Shown here: piece by piece, positions 8,098 through 16,165 of the stretch
Layout of the letters: each line of letters begins with the position of its first letter
Position numbering within the stretch: position 1 is the first letter of the stretch
NCBI GenBank assembly: GCA_963661945.1
Contig: CAVLDP010000002.1
Coordinates: 62,001-126,000 of the forward strand
DNA from: CAVLDP01 sp963661945
GTDB lineage: Bacteria; Bacillota; Clostridia; Lachnospirales; Lachnospiraceae
DNA length: 64,000 bases
Direction: 5' to 3'
Made by a program: the position numbers and the translations under genes
The notes under the pieces: generated by a model
What the model was told of the DNA's origin: nothing
Seen by the model: only the letters and a program-made list of their open reading frames with translations
Database searches by the model: none

Positions 8098-10023
8098 TTA
8101 TACATCAAGTATGGCATCACGTGCATGATCGTGAATGAAGGCACGACGAGGTGGAACATCATTGCCCATAAGAAGAGCGGTAATATCAGATGCCATACGT
8201 CCATCCTCAATCTCAACTCTCTTCAGTAATCTGCGTTCTGGATCAAGAGTTGTCTCCCAGAGCTGTTCTGCATCCATCTCTCCAAGACCTTTATATCTCT
8301 GCAAGGTAAATGGACCTTTATGGGTAGCGCGATATTTCTCAAGTGCCTCATCATCATAGAGATACTCTTCTTCTCCCTTAGATGGCATAGCCTTGTACAA
8401 AGGAGGCATAGCAATATAGACATGTCCTTCATAGATAAGCTCTGGCATAAAGCGATAAAATAGAGTCAGAAGAAGGGTTGAAATATGAGCACCATCCACA
8501 TCGGCATCTGCCATAATAATAATCTTGTCATAGCGAAGCTTGGTGATATCAAAATCATTGCCATAGCCCTCAGAGAAGCCACAACCAAAGGCATTAATCA
8601 TGGTTTTAATTTCTGCATTTGCTAGAACCTTGTCCATGGAAGCCTTCTCAACGTTAAGTATCTTACCGCGAATTGGAAGAATTGCCTGATACATACGATT
8701 TCTGGCAGTCTTTGCAGAACCGCCCGCAGAATCTCCCTCTACAATGAAGATTTCACACTTATCTGCCTCTCTGGATTCACAGTTGGCAAGCTTGCCATTC
8801 TGATCAAAGGAGAATTTCTGCTTCTGCAAAAGATTGGTCTTCGTTCTCTCTTCGACCTTACGAATCTTGGCAGCCTTCTCTGCGCAGGAAATCACCTGTT
8901 TTAGAACTTCCACATTACGATCGAAGAAAAGCTGAATCTCATCATTGGTAATCTTTGATGTAGCCTTTGCAGCATCAGGATTATCAAGCTTTGTCTTGGT
9001 CTGACCTTCAAATCGAGGATCTGGATGCTTGATAGATACGACAGCTGTCATACCATTTCTAACATCAGCGCCTGTAAAGTTCTGGTCTTTATCCTTCAGA
9101 ATTCCAAGCTCTCTGGCGTAGTTATTAATTACTGTAGTAAATGTCGTCTTGAAGCCAGTAATATGCGTTCCGCCTTCGGAATTGTAGATATTATTACAAA
9201 AGCCGAGAATATTCTCGTGGAATTCATTCACATACTGAAAAGCAACATCAACCTGAATACCATCTGTCTGGCCAGAGAAGGAAATGACATCATGAATTGG
9301 CTCAGAGTTCTGATTGATATCCTTTACAAAACCCTCAATTCCTTCTGGCTCATGGTAGACAATATGCTCTACCTCTTCCTTACGACGATCTTCGTAAATA
9401 ATAGTAAGATTCGGATTCAGATATGCCGTCTCATGCATTCTGCTCTTCACTTCATCTTCCTTGAAATTCGTCTTCTCAAAAATGGTTGGATCCGGCAAGA
9501 AATTAATCTTGGTTCCGGTATTCTTCGTCTTACCAAGTGTTGGAAGAAGTCCATTTACAAGCTTCTCGACTGGCTTTCCCTGTTCAAATCTATCATGATG
9601 AATATAGCCCTCACGACTGATTTCTACATCAAAATAAGTTGACAAGGCATTGACAGCAGAAGAACCAACTCCATGCAAACCACCACTTGTCTTATAAGCA
9701 GAATCGTCAAATTTACCACCTGCATGAAGTGTTGTAAATACAACACGTTCTGCTGGCATTCCCTTGGCATGCATTCCAACAGGAATTCCACGACCATTAT
9801 CTTCTACTGTACATGAACCATCTGCTTCAAGCGTCACATGAATGGTGTCGCAAAAGCCAGCCAAATGCTCATCTACAGAGTTATCTACAATTTCATAGAT
9901 ACAGTGATTCAGTCCCTTTCGAGATACAGAACCAATATACATTCCAGGACGTTTACGAACAGCCTCTAATCCTTCTAGAACGGCAATACTGCTCTCGTCA
10001 TATATATCATTTTTCTTTGGCAT
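8098..10023 (-). CDS. parE: DNA topoisomerase IV subunit B (ParE type)
   Basis: This is the ATPase subunit of topoisomerase IV, 641 residues. It shows the GHKL ATP-binding motifs (DNSVDEH, DNGRGIPV, GGLHGVGSSAVNALS), the TOPRIM motif EGDSAGGSA, and the metal-binding MADADVDGAHI. The C terminus has the conserved QRYKGLGEMD and ends at the usual place. It is the first gene of an operon with parC 21 nt downstream. A good promoter lies at 10077-10105, directly behind the terminator of the preceding gene. Confidence 0.92.
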   Translation of the reverse strand: MPKKNDIYDESSIAVLEGLEAVRKRPGMYIGSVSRKGLNHCIYEIVDNSVDEHLAGFCDTIHVTLEADGSCTVEDNGRGIPVGMHAKGMPAERVVFTTLHAGGKFDDSAYKTSGGLHGVGSSAVNALSTYFDVEISREGYIHHDRFEQGKPVEKLVNGLLPTLGKTKNTGTKINFLPDPTIFEKTNFKEDEVKSRMHETAYLNPNLTIIYEDRRKEEVEHIVYHEPEGIEGFVKDINQNSEPIHDVISFSGQTDGIQVDVAFQYVNEFHENILGFCNNIYNSEGGTHITGFKTTFTTVINNYARELGILKDKDQNFTGADVRNGMTAVVSIKHPDPRFEGQTKTKLDNPDAAKATSKITNDEIQLFFDRNVEVLKQVISCAEKAAKIRKVEERTKTNLLQKQKFSFDQNGKLANCESREADKCEIFIVEGDSAGGSAKTARNRMYQAILPIRGKILNVEKASMDKVLANAEIKTMINAFGCGFSEGYGNDFDITKLRYDKIIIMADADVDGAHISTLLLTLFYRFMPELIYEGHVYIAMPPLYKAMPSKGEEEYLYDDEALEKYRATHKGPFTLQRYKGLGEMDAEQLWETTLDPERRLLKRVEIEDGRMASDITALLMGNDVPPRRAFIHDHARDAILDV

Positions 10024-10076
10024 ATAAATTTCCTTCCTTACCTAAGCAAATAACAATATCTGCTAATCCAAAATGA

Positions 10077-10105
10077 AGTATAACACAAGTGATTGTGGTC
10101 TTCAA
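10077..10105 (-). promoter_or_regulatory. parE-parC promoter
   Basis: A -35 TTGAAG (10100-10105), 17-nt spacer and -10 TATACT (10077-10082) read on the minus strand. The -35 box overlaps the T-rich tail of the upstream terminator. Confidence 0.8.
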
Positions 10106-10147
10106 ACAAAAAGAAAAGCTTGATTGTCTGATGCAACCAAGCTTTCT
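10104..10147 (-). terminator. Intrinsic terminator after the phosphoribosyltransferase gene
   Basis: On the minus strand GAAAGCTTGGTTG pairs with CAATCAAGCTTTTC (one mismatch) and is followed by TTTTTGTTT. It lies about 40 nt past the stop at 10185. Confidence 0.85.
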
Positions 10148-10184
10148 CCAATTCTTATATAAGCCTAAAACTATTATTCTATTC

Positions 10185-10841
10185 TTAAAGCTTCGAATAG
10201 CCGTAACCATTTACCATAGCTTCAAGCGGAATCTTCTTCTTGCAATAAGGGCAATCTGCAGACTGATATGTTGCATATCCTGGCAAATCATCCTTTGTAA
10301 AGAGCGAGAAGACCCTGGTATTACCAACCGAAGACACCGTACTGAAGATAGAGACCGCACAAGAGACCATGCCACCATAATATTCAATACATTCGATTGC
10401 CTTGGCAACTGTCTCACCGGTAGTCATCGTATCCGTAAGAACAATGACATTCTTTCCCTCAATAGAAGGACGTACATTCTCGCGAAACATAAACTGATGA
10501 ATGCTATTCTCTTCCGGACTAACCACATACATAGTCTCATGCATATTGGTCATACGAAAATCTGCCTTCTCAAGCTCATCTCCAAGGAAGGCTCCAAGCA
10601 CCTCTGTACCATCCAGGCAAACAATCGTATCTACTGTCTGAATCTGATGAACCAACTTAGAGCGAAGAGACTTTGCAGCTTCCTTCGCTTCCTTGACACG
10701 AACCTTAATGCGAGTCACGTCAATATAATAATTGATATGAGATTGACTCGTTGCAAAATGTCCCTGTGCCGCGTTCAAGGTAACCATGCGATCCCCATGC
10801 GCATAGAATTTCATTAAACGTTCTCTAATGTTGTCTTCCAT
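10185..10841 (-). CDS. Phosphoribosyltransferase (orotate phosphoribosyltransferase-like)
   Basis: This 218-residue protein carries the PRPP-binding loop VIVLTDTMTTGET (about 137-149), the hallmark of type-I phosphoribosyltransferases, in a setting most like PyrE. A C-terminal pair of cysteines (CPYCKKK) could bind a metal and is not typical of PyrE. A TTG-initiated frame extends to 10856, but its TTG lies within the GGAGGGGG ribosome site for the ATG at 10841, so the shorter form is chosen. It follows dut, another nucleotide enzyme. The base substrate is uncertain. Confidence 0.75.
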   Translation of the reverse strand: MEDNIRERLMKFYAHGDRMVTLNAAQGHFATSQSHINYYIDVTRIKVRVKEAKEAAKSLRSKLVHQIQTVDTIVCLDGTEVLGAFLGDELEKADFRMTNMHETMYVVSPEENSIHQFMFRENVRPSIEGKNVIVLTDTMTTGETVAKAIECIEYYGGMVSCAVSIFSTVSSVGNTRVFSLFTKDDLPGYATYQSADCPYCKKKIPLEAMVNGYGYSKL

Positions 10842-10859
10842 AAAAACCCCCTCCAATAC

Positions 10860-11297
10860 TTAATGTGTTCCTGTAGATCCAAATCCTCCTTCGCCACGAA
10901 CCGTCTCAGATAACTTGTCAACTTCCGTAAACTCAAGCGGTAGAAATGGAAGCACAACAAGCTGTGCAATCTTCTGAAATGGTTCAATCTCTGATGCTGT
11001 ATCACTATCATTATGAAGTGCTACCATAATCTCGCCACGATAATCTGCATCAATAACCCCCGTGCAGTTTGCTGGGCGAAGACCCTTCTTCGATGAAAGA
11101 CCAGATCTAGCAAAAATGCCTCCAAAATAGCCTTCCGGAATTGCCATCGCAAGTCCAGTGCCTATGAGTTTGGTCTCATGCGGCAAAATCACCTCATTAG
11201 AAGATATATTTGCAAACAGGTCATATCCTGCCGCAAAATCAGATCCTCTTTCTGGAACTTTGGCTGTCTCTGAAAGCTTTTTGAATTCTATATTCAT
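10860..11297 (-). CDS. dut: Deoxyuridine triphosphatase (dUTPase)
   Basis: This enzyme hydrolyses dUTP to dUMP and pyrophosphate, keeping uracil out of DNA. The 145-residue trimeric-type protein shows motif 1 (AAGYDLFAN), motif 2 (ARSGLSSK), motif 3 (GVIDADYRGEI), motif 4 (KIAQLVVLP), and the C-terminal Gly-rich motif 5 (RGEGGFGSTG). All five motifs are intact. It lies between plsY and a phosphoribosyltransferase gene on the same strand; ung, in the same uracil-exclusion pathway, is elsewhere in the window. Confidence 0.97.
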   Translation of the reverse strand: MNIEFKKLSETAKVPERGSDFAAGYDLFANISSNEVILPHETKLIGTGLAMAIPEGYFGGIFARSGLSSKKGLRPANCTGVIDADYRGEIMVALHNDSDTASEIEPFQKIAQLVVLPFLPLEFTEVDKLSETVRGEGGFGSTGTH

Positions 11298-11340
11298 TAT
11301 AATTCTCCTTATTCTTCAAGTAAATGTAAAAAGCCCAAAG

Positions 11341-11988
11341 TTAAGCTTCAGGCTTCTTAAATAGATAAGTCTTATTCTCTTCGTGATTAAGCAAACGCTT
11401 GATATTGCTTCGGTGCTTAATTATCGCTGTTGCAGCTGCAAGAAGTCCAATCACCTCTGCTTCAATCAAATCAGTTCCCTGAAAGGAAAGAAGTCCCATT
11501 GAACCCATAATAAGAATCTCCACTGCAAAAACAAGCGATGACAAGATAGAACCAAGAGAAACATACTTGGTAATAAATACAGTAAGCATCATCGTAAGCA
11601 CACATAGAGGAAGAGTCTCTGGGAATGCCACAATAATCATACCAGTACTCGTAGCAATTCCTTTCCCGCCCTTGAAGCCAAAATAAAAAGGGAAATTATG
11701 GCCAAGGACTGCACCAAAAGATGCATAAAGTTCCAGAAGAAGCACATTATCTACTCTATTTCTATAGATGAAATAGACAATAACTGCAGCCAGTATTGCC
11801 TTAAAAATATCACCAATCAAAGCAAAAATACCAGCCCTCTTGCCAAGAGTCCGCAAGGTATTCGTAGTTCCAACATTGCCGCTGCCAGATTCTCTAATGT
11901 CTATGTTCTGCTTCTTGCCATACATATAGCCTGATAAGAACAAACCACAAGCATAGCCAATAAGTAATGAAATACCGCGACTTAGCAT
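11341..11988 (-). CDS. plsY: Glycerol-3-phosphate acyltransferase PlsY
   Basis: This integral membrane enzyme transfers the acyl group from acyl-phosphate (made by PlsX) to glycerol-3-phosphate, the first step of phospholipid synthesis. The 215-residue product has the three PlsY motifs: SGSGNVGTTNTLR near residue 36, the GKGIATS loop near 108, and a third loop toward the C terminus. Five membrane segments are apparent. It shares its first base with the der stop, a tight coupling usual in Clostridia. Confidence 0.96.
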   Translation of the reverse strand: MLSRGISLLIGYACGLFLSGYMYGKKQNIDIRESGSGNVGTTNTLRTLGKRAGIFALIGDIFKAILAAVIVYFIYRNRVDNVLLLELYASFGAVLGHNFPFYFGFKGGKGIATSTGMIIVAFPETLPLCVLTMMLTVFITKYVSLGSILSSLVFAVEILIMGSMGLLSFQGTDLIEAEVIGLLAAATAIIKHRSNIKRLLNHEENKTYLFKKPEA

Positions 11989-13313
11989 TAAGATTCTTCC
12001 TTTCGTTCGCGTACGATAAACTTAAGAGATGTACCCTGGAAACCAAAAGCATCTCGAATACGATTCTCAAGATATCTGACATAAGAAAAATGCATAAGTT
12101 CCTTATGATTTACAAAAATAACAAAAGTTGGCGGCTTAACTGCAACCTGAGTCACATAATAAATCTTCAGTCGCTTACCCTTATCAGAAGGTGGCTGCTG
12201 AAGTGCAACTGCCTCTGTTACTATCTCATTTAAGACGCCGGTTGCAATTCGCATGGAATTATTCTCGATAACCGCATCAATTGTGTCATATAGCTTGTTC
12301 AGTCTCTGACCTGTCTTCGCAGAAATGAACATAATCTCTGCATAAGTCATAAAGGATAAAGTCTGACGAACCTTCTCCATGTGCTTATACATGGTCTTGT
12401 CATCCTTCTCGATGGCATCCCACTTATTCACGCAGATAATAATACCCTTGCCACGCTCATGAGCAATACCAGCAATCTTGGCATCCTGTTCTGTAACACC
12501 TTCTACGGCATCAATCATGAGAATGACAACATCTGCACGTTCAACAGCAGATACCGCACGAATGATAGAGAATCGTTCTAATTCTTCCTTGATCTTGTTC
12601 TTGCGTCTAAGACCTGCCGTATCAATAAAGATATAATCCCTACCATCATATCGAACCCTGGTATCAACCGCATCACGCGTTGTACCAGCAATATCTGATA
12701 CGATTACTCGGTCCTGTCCAACCAGACGATTCACCAGGGATGATTTACCTACATTAGGCTTACCAATAATAGCAATTCTAGGTGTCTCATCCTCTTCATC
12801 AAAGTTATGATTCTCTGGGAAATCAGCAACAACCTCATCAAGCATATCACCAAGTCCAAGCTGAGATGCAGCAGAAATAGGATGTGGATCCCCAATTCCA
12901 AGATTGTAGAATTCATAAACATCTGGCATATACTTGTTGAAGTCATCTACCTTATTTACTACAAGAACAATCGGCTTCTTGGAACGGCGAAGCATATCTG
13001 CAACCTTGGCATCTGAATCCACAAGTCCCTGACGGACATCCGTAATAAATATAATTACATCAGCAGTATCAATCGCAATCTGCGCTTGATCTCTCATCTG
13101 ACTTAAAATAATGTCGCTTGTATCTGGCTCGATACCACCAGTATCGATAAGTGTAAAGTCATGGTTCAGCCATGAAACATCTGCATAAATTCTATCTCTG
13201 GTTACACCTGGTGTATCCTTTACAATACTAATACGTTCTCCAGCAAGCACATTGAAGAGTGTGGACTTGCCAACATTCGGACGTCCAACAATTGCAACAA
13301 CGGGTTTACTCAT
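11988..13313 (-). CDS. der: Ribosome-assembly GTPase Der (EngA)
   Basis: Der is a double GTPase needed for 50S subunit maturation. The 441-residue protein has two G domains: G1 motifs GRPNVGKST (about 8-16) and GKPNVGKSS (about 183-191), each with its own DTGG or DTAG and NKVD or NKWD motifs. A C-terminal KH-like domain follows and ends in a basic tail. Length and order are normal. The downstream neighbour is plsY, upstream is the DUF512 gene, an association common in Clostridia. Confidence 0.98.
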   Translation of the reverse strand: MSKPVVAIVGRPNVGKSTLFNVLAGERISIVKDTPGVTRDRIYADVSWLNHDFTLIDTGGIEPDTSDIILSQMRDQAQIAIDTADVIIFITDVRQGLVDSDAKVADMLRRSKKPIVLVVNKVDDFNKYMPDVYEFYNLGIGDPHPISAASQLGLGDMLDEVVADFPENHNFDEEDETPRIAIIGKPNVGKSSLVNRLVGQDRVIVSDIAGTTRDAVDTRVRYDGRDYIFIDTAGLRRKNKIKEELERFSIIRAVSAVERADVVILMIDAVEGVTEQDAKIAGIAHERGKGIIICVNKWDAIEKDDKTMYKHMEKVRQTLSFMTYAEIMFISAKTGQRLNKLYDTIDAVIENNSMRIATGVLNEIVTEAVALQQPPSDKGKRLKIYYVTQVAVKPPTFVIFVNHKELMHFSYVRYLENRIRDAFGFQGTSLKFIVRERKEES

Positions 13314-13336
13314 TGTAATCTACCTCATCTAAATCA

Positions 13337-14644
13337 TCATGAAACAAGAGCCTTCAGAAGACTCTGACCGCTTGATTTTACAATATCCACAGGAACTTGT
13401 AAAGTTTGGCGAACCTCTGTTAGAGTCATGTCATCAAGGAAGGTCTCTTCCCCTGAACGAAGCATGTTCGAAGGAATTAAAACCTTATCTCCTAAGTCCC
13501 TACCCTTAAGCTGAGCCACTAAATCCTGGCCTGTAATCAGACCAGATACTGTAATCTTCTCTCCAAAGAAATCATTTCTGATTGGAACAACCTCTATCTC
13601 AGTCTTTGGATATTTCTCCATAAATTCCTGCGCTAACATCTTCATAAAAGGGGAGGCAGAAACGCCTGATGCAATAACAATTCTATGCTTTCGCATGAAG
13701 ATGTGTTTTCCTTCGGAAGAAAGAGCCTCTCGAAATTCATTAAGTAAAAGGCGAAGCATGCCAACACCATTCTCAAGCTGGATATAGCCATCATATCTGT
13801 CTTCTTCAGGAAGTGGCTCTTCAGCGAGAAGATACCACTCATCTCCCGCCTGAACAAAATGATTCCCCCGCTTCTCATATGCGATATCCTGCCATTTATG
13901 AATAATACGAAGCGTCTCGCGCGCGGAATCTCTGTCATAAGCTTCCAGCGGATAAAGCCCTTCTCTAAATTTGGTCAAGCCTACTGGAACAACCGACAAA
14001 GAAGACATATTATCAAATTGCAATAAATCACTTATCGTTCGCTCTAGCTCTTCTCCGTCATTGATTCCTCTGCAGGCAACAATTTGCGCATTCATCGGAA
14101 GTCCTGCTTCATCAAGAGTACGTATCTTATCTAAGATATCCCCAGCAAAACGATTATGAAGCATGGTACATCTAAGAGAAGGATTCGTCGTGTGCACAGA
14201 AATATTAATTGGTGCCAAATGATAATCGATAATTCGCTTAATATCCTCCTCCTTAATATTGGTAAGGGTAACATAGTTGCCCTGAAGGAAGGATAATCTG
14301 GTATCATCATCCTTAAAATACAAGGTTTCTCTCATGCCTTCTGGCATCTGATCAATAAAGCAAAACATGCATTTATTGGAGCAGCTCTTATAATCGTCTA
14401 ATAGACCATTTTCAAAGACAATTCCAAGATCCTCACCAATCTCCTTCTTCAAATTAATCGTAAGAGGTGCGCCATCTCTTATGACACCAAGTGTCACTTC
14501 TTCATCATCACTATAATAATAGAAATCAAAGATGTCTTTTACTTCCTGTCCATTAATCGTAAGAAGTTCATCGCCAACAGAGAGATTATATCTTGCAGCA
14601 GGCGAATCATCGATAATCTGCTTAATTGTATGTGTTGTAGACAT
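13337..14644 (-). CDS. DUF512 / PDZ-containing radical-SAM-like Fe-S protein
   Basis: This 435-residue protein has an N-terminal PDZ-like domain (residues 5-65), then C-x3-C-x2-C (Cys88, Cys92, Cys95) as in radical-SAM-like proteins, and a C-terminal DUF512 domain. Such proteins are widespread in Clostridia and cyanobacteria and often sit beside der, as here. No function is established. A TTG frame runs to 14656, but that TTG lies in the GGAGG of the ATG at 14644, so the ATG is taken. It may link an Fe-S reaction to ribosome assembly, but this is only inferred from the neighbour. Confidence 0.85.
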   Translation of the reverse strand: MSTTHTIKQIIDDSPAARYNLSVGDELLTINGQEVKDIFDFYYYSDDEEVTLGVIRDGAPLTINLKKEIGEDLGIVFENGLLDDYKSCSNKCMFCFIDQMPEGMRETLYFKDDDTRLSFLQGNYVTLTNIKEEDIKRIIDYHLAPINISVHTTNPSLRCTMLHNRFAGDILDKIRTLDEAGLPMNAQIVACRGINDGEELERTISDLLQFDNMSSLSVVPVGLTKFREGLYPLEAYDRDSARETLRIIHKWQDIAYEKRGNHFVQAGDEWYLLAEEPLPEEDRYDGYIQLENGVGMLRLLLNEFREALSSEGKHIFMRKHRIVIASGVSASPFMKMLAQEFMEKYPKTEIEVVPIRNDFFGEKITVSGLITGQDLVAQLKGRDLGDKVLIPSNMLRSGEETFLDDMTLTEVRQTLQVPVDIVKSSGQSLLKALVS

Positions 14645-14659
14645 ATAGTCCTCCAAAAA

Positions 14660-15511
14660 TTATTGAAGCATAAGAAATGCGCCAAGATTCCCCCGCCTTC
14701 CCTGCGAAGCACGGTGAGAAAATAACAGTTTCGAATTGCAGCAGGTGCAAATATTAGTTACCGAAAGATGTTCCTTCCTAATTCCAGCATCAAGAAGCAC
14801 AATTTCATTTGCCTTCCAAAGGTCAAGATAGGCATGTCCGCTCCTTCCAGGCTTTAGAATGGAATCGGCCTCATCTGGAAATTCCATTCGAAATTCTCCT
14901 GCAAGTTCCTCTGAGACCTCATAGCAATCAAGGCAAATAGAAGGTCCGATTGCAGCAAGAATATCCTTGGGATTTGATCCAAAATTCTCATGCATAGCAT
15001 GGATTGTCTCATTTCCCATTCGATGCAGTGTCCCTTTCCAGCCAGAATGAGAAAGTCCAATGGCATGATGTATCGGATCATAGAAATAGAGAGGAACACA
15101 ATCCGCATAAAAGGTCGCAAGAAGAAGGCCTCTTTCCTTTGTAATTAAGCCATCAATATCAGAATAATCTCTCGGCCTTGTGATACCTTTTCCAGCATCA
15201 TCTCCTGTAACAAGTCGTACATTTGTCGTATGCGTCTGATCTGATGTCACAATAGAAGACGGAGAAGTCGCAAATACTTCTGCGATACGGCGATAGTTTT
15301 CCATTACCGCCTTCTCATCATCACCCCTAGTAAAGCTTAGGTTCAAGGAAGAAAATTCCCCCTTTGATACTCCTCCAAGTCTTGTCGAAAAGCCATGTCT
15401 TATCTCACTATAATCATCAAATGCATTAAAATGAAGCAAGGGTAAGCATTCGCCCGAATGAAGTAGATGATCTTTTCTATTTATAATCTGCTCTTGATTC
15501 TTCTGTATCAT
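14660..15511 (-). CDS. Laccase-domain protein (YfiH/PgeF, purine nucleoside phosphorylase type)
   Basis: This is a member of the YfiH / multicopper polyphenol oxidase-like family, several of which are now known to act as purine nucleoside phosphorylases. Metal-ligand residues are visible in the ATFYADCVPLYF and GLSHSGWKGTLHRM segments and in the final CTCCNSKLLFSHRAS. The 283-residue form starts at the ATG at 15511, which has GAGG upstream and is one base from the yraN stop. The longer frame to 15529 would overlap yraN. Location is cytosolic. Confidence 0.88.
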   Translation of the reverse strand: MIQKNQEQIINRKDHLLHSGECLPLLHFNAFDDYSEIRHGFSTRLGGVSKGEFSSLNLSFTRGDDEKAVMENYRRIAEVFATSPSSIVTSDQTHTTNVRLVTGDDAGKGITRPRDYSDIDGLITKERGLLLATFYADCVPLYFYDPIHHAIGLSHSGWKGTLHRMGNETIHAMHENFGSNPKDILAAIGPSICLDCYEVSEELAGEFRMEFPDEADSILKPGRSGHAYLDLWKANEIVLLDAGIRKEHLSVTNICTCCNSKLLFSHRASQGRRGNLGAFLMLQ

Positions 15512-15512
15512 A

Positions 15513-15863
15513 TTAAGCCTCAAATGCATTTCTTATAAGAGTAATATCCTGCCCAAGAATCCCCACAACATCAAAGCGAATCTTCTGGTAAGAAGTCCCA
15601 TGTAAGGTAGAAATATAATACATGGCAGAACGACGAATTTTCTCCTGCTTTCTATAATCCACTGCTTCAAGAGGTGACCCAAACCGACTATCACTTCGAT
15701 ATTTGACCTCGACAAAAACCAAATAGCCAGAATCCAAAGCAATAATATCGATTTCTCCCATCTTGCAAGAGAAGTTCCTGTCGATTATCTCATAGCCATT
15801 ACTTTCAAGATAGGAAATAGCCATATCTTCGTATTTTGTGCCTAAGGTTCTACGATTTGTCAT
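15513..15863 (-). CDS. yraN: UPF0102 family protein YraN (nuclease fold)
   Basis: This 116-residue protein is YraN/UPF0102, with a PD-(D/E)XK-type endonuclease fold. It shows GTKYEDMAISYLE, then EIDIIALD and FVEVKYRSD, which correspond to the active-site acidic and lysine residues. The family's role is unproved; Holliday-junction and stress roles have been suggested. The rnhB / flagellar-like genes / yraN order is conserved in Clostridia. It is 1 nt from the laccase-domain gene. Confidence 0.93.
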   Translation of the reverse strand: MTNRRTLGTKYEDMAISYLESNGYEIIDRNFSCKMGEIDIIALDSGYLVFVEVKYRSDSRFGSPLEAVDYRKQEKIRRSAMYYISTLHGTSYQKIRFDVVGILGQDITLIRNAFEA

Positions 15864-15891
15864 AGCATCTCCCCCGCCATCAAATCATTCT

Positions 15892-16164
15892 CTATAGCAT
15901 CTTGGATTTGAGTTTCTCGCAATCATTTACAAAGACTAGAATCTCAGCCACTGCCTCGTATAATTCCGGTGGAATGGCATCTCCAATTTCAAGCTTAGAG
16001 AGTGTCTCCGCCAGTGCATTATCCTGATAAAAAGGCACATCATGTTTCTTCGCTTCCTCTATAATGCGATCTGCCATGTGACCTTTGCCTGAAGCAAGTA
16101 TGGTTGGTGCATCATCGCCCTTCTTATACTGAAGGGCTACCGCAGTTTTCTCCTTCTCATCCAT
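15892..16164 (-). CDS. FlhB-like C-terminal domain protein (EscU/YscU/HrcU family)
   Basis: This 90-residue protein matches only the cytoplasmic domain of the flagellar/type III export switch FlhB. It begins near the position equivalent to just after the autocleavage site and has the conserved run AVALQYKKGDDAP, followed by the VPFYQDNALAETL segment. No membrane domain is present. FliK-like and FlhB-like genes occur together here, one nucleotide apart, so it may take part in hook-length or export switching together with its neighbour. No other export genes are in the window. Confidence 0.85.
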   Translation of the reverse strand: MDEKEKTAVALQYKKGDDAPTILASGKGHMADRIIEEAKKHDVPFYQDNALAETLSKLEIGDAIPPELYEAVAEILVFVNDCEKLKSKML

Positions 16165-16165
16165 A

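Noticed and set aside
9025..9642. Plus-strand open frame of about 200 codons opposite parE
   Set aside because: The opposite strand encodes conserved ParE motifs in full; no ribosome site is seen on this strand.
10089..10817. Plus-strand open frame of about 240 codons opposite the phosphoribosyltransferase gene
   Set aside because: It has no protein-family features and mirrors a clear minus-strand gene; it is a shadow frame.
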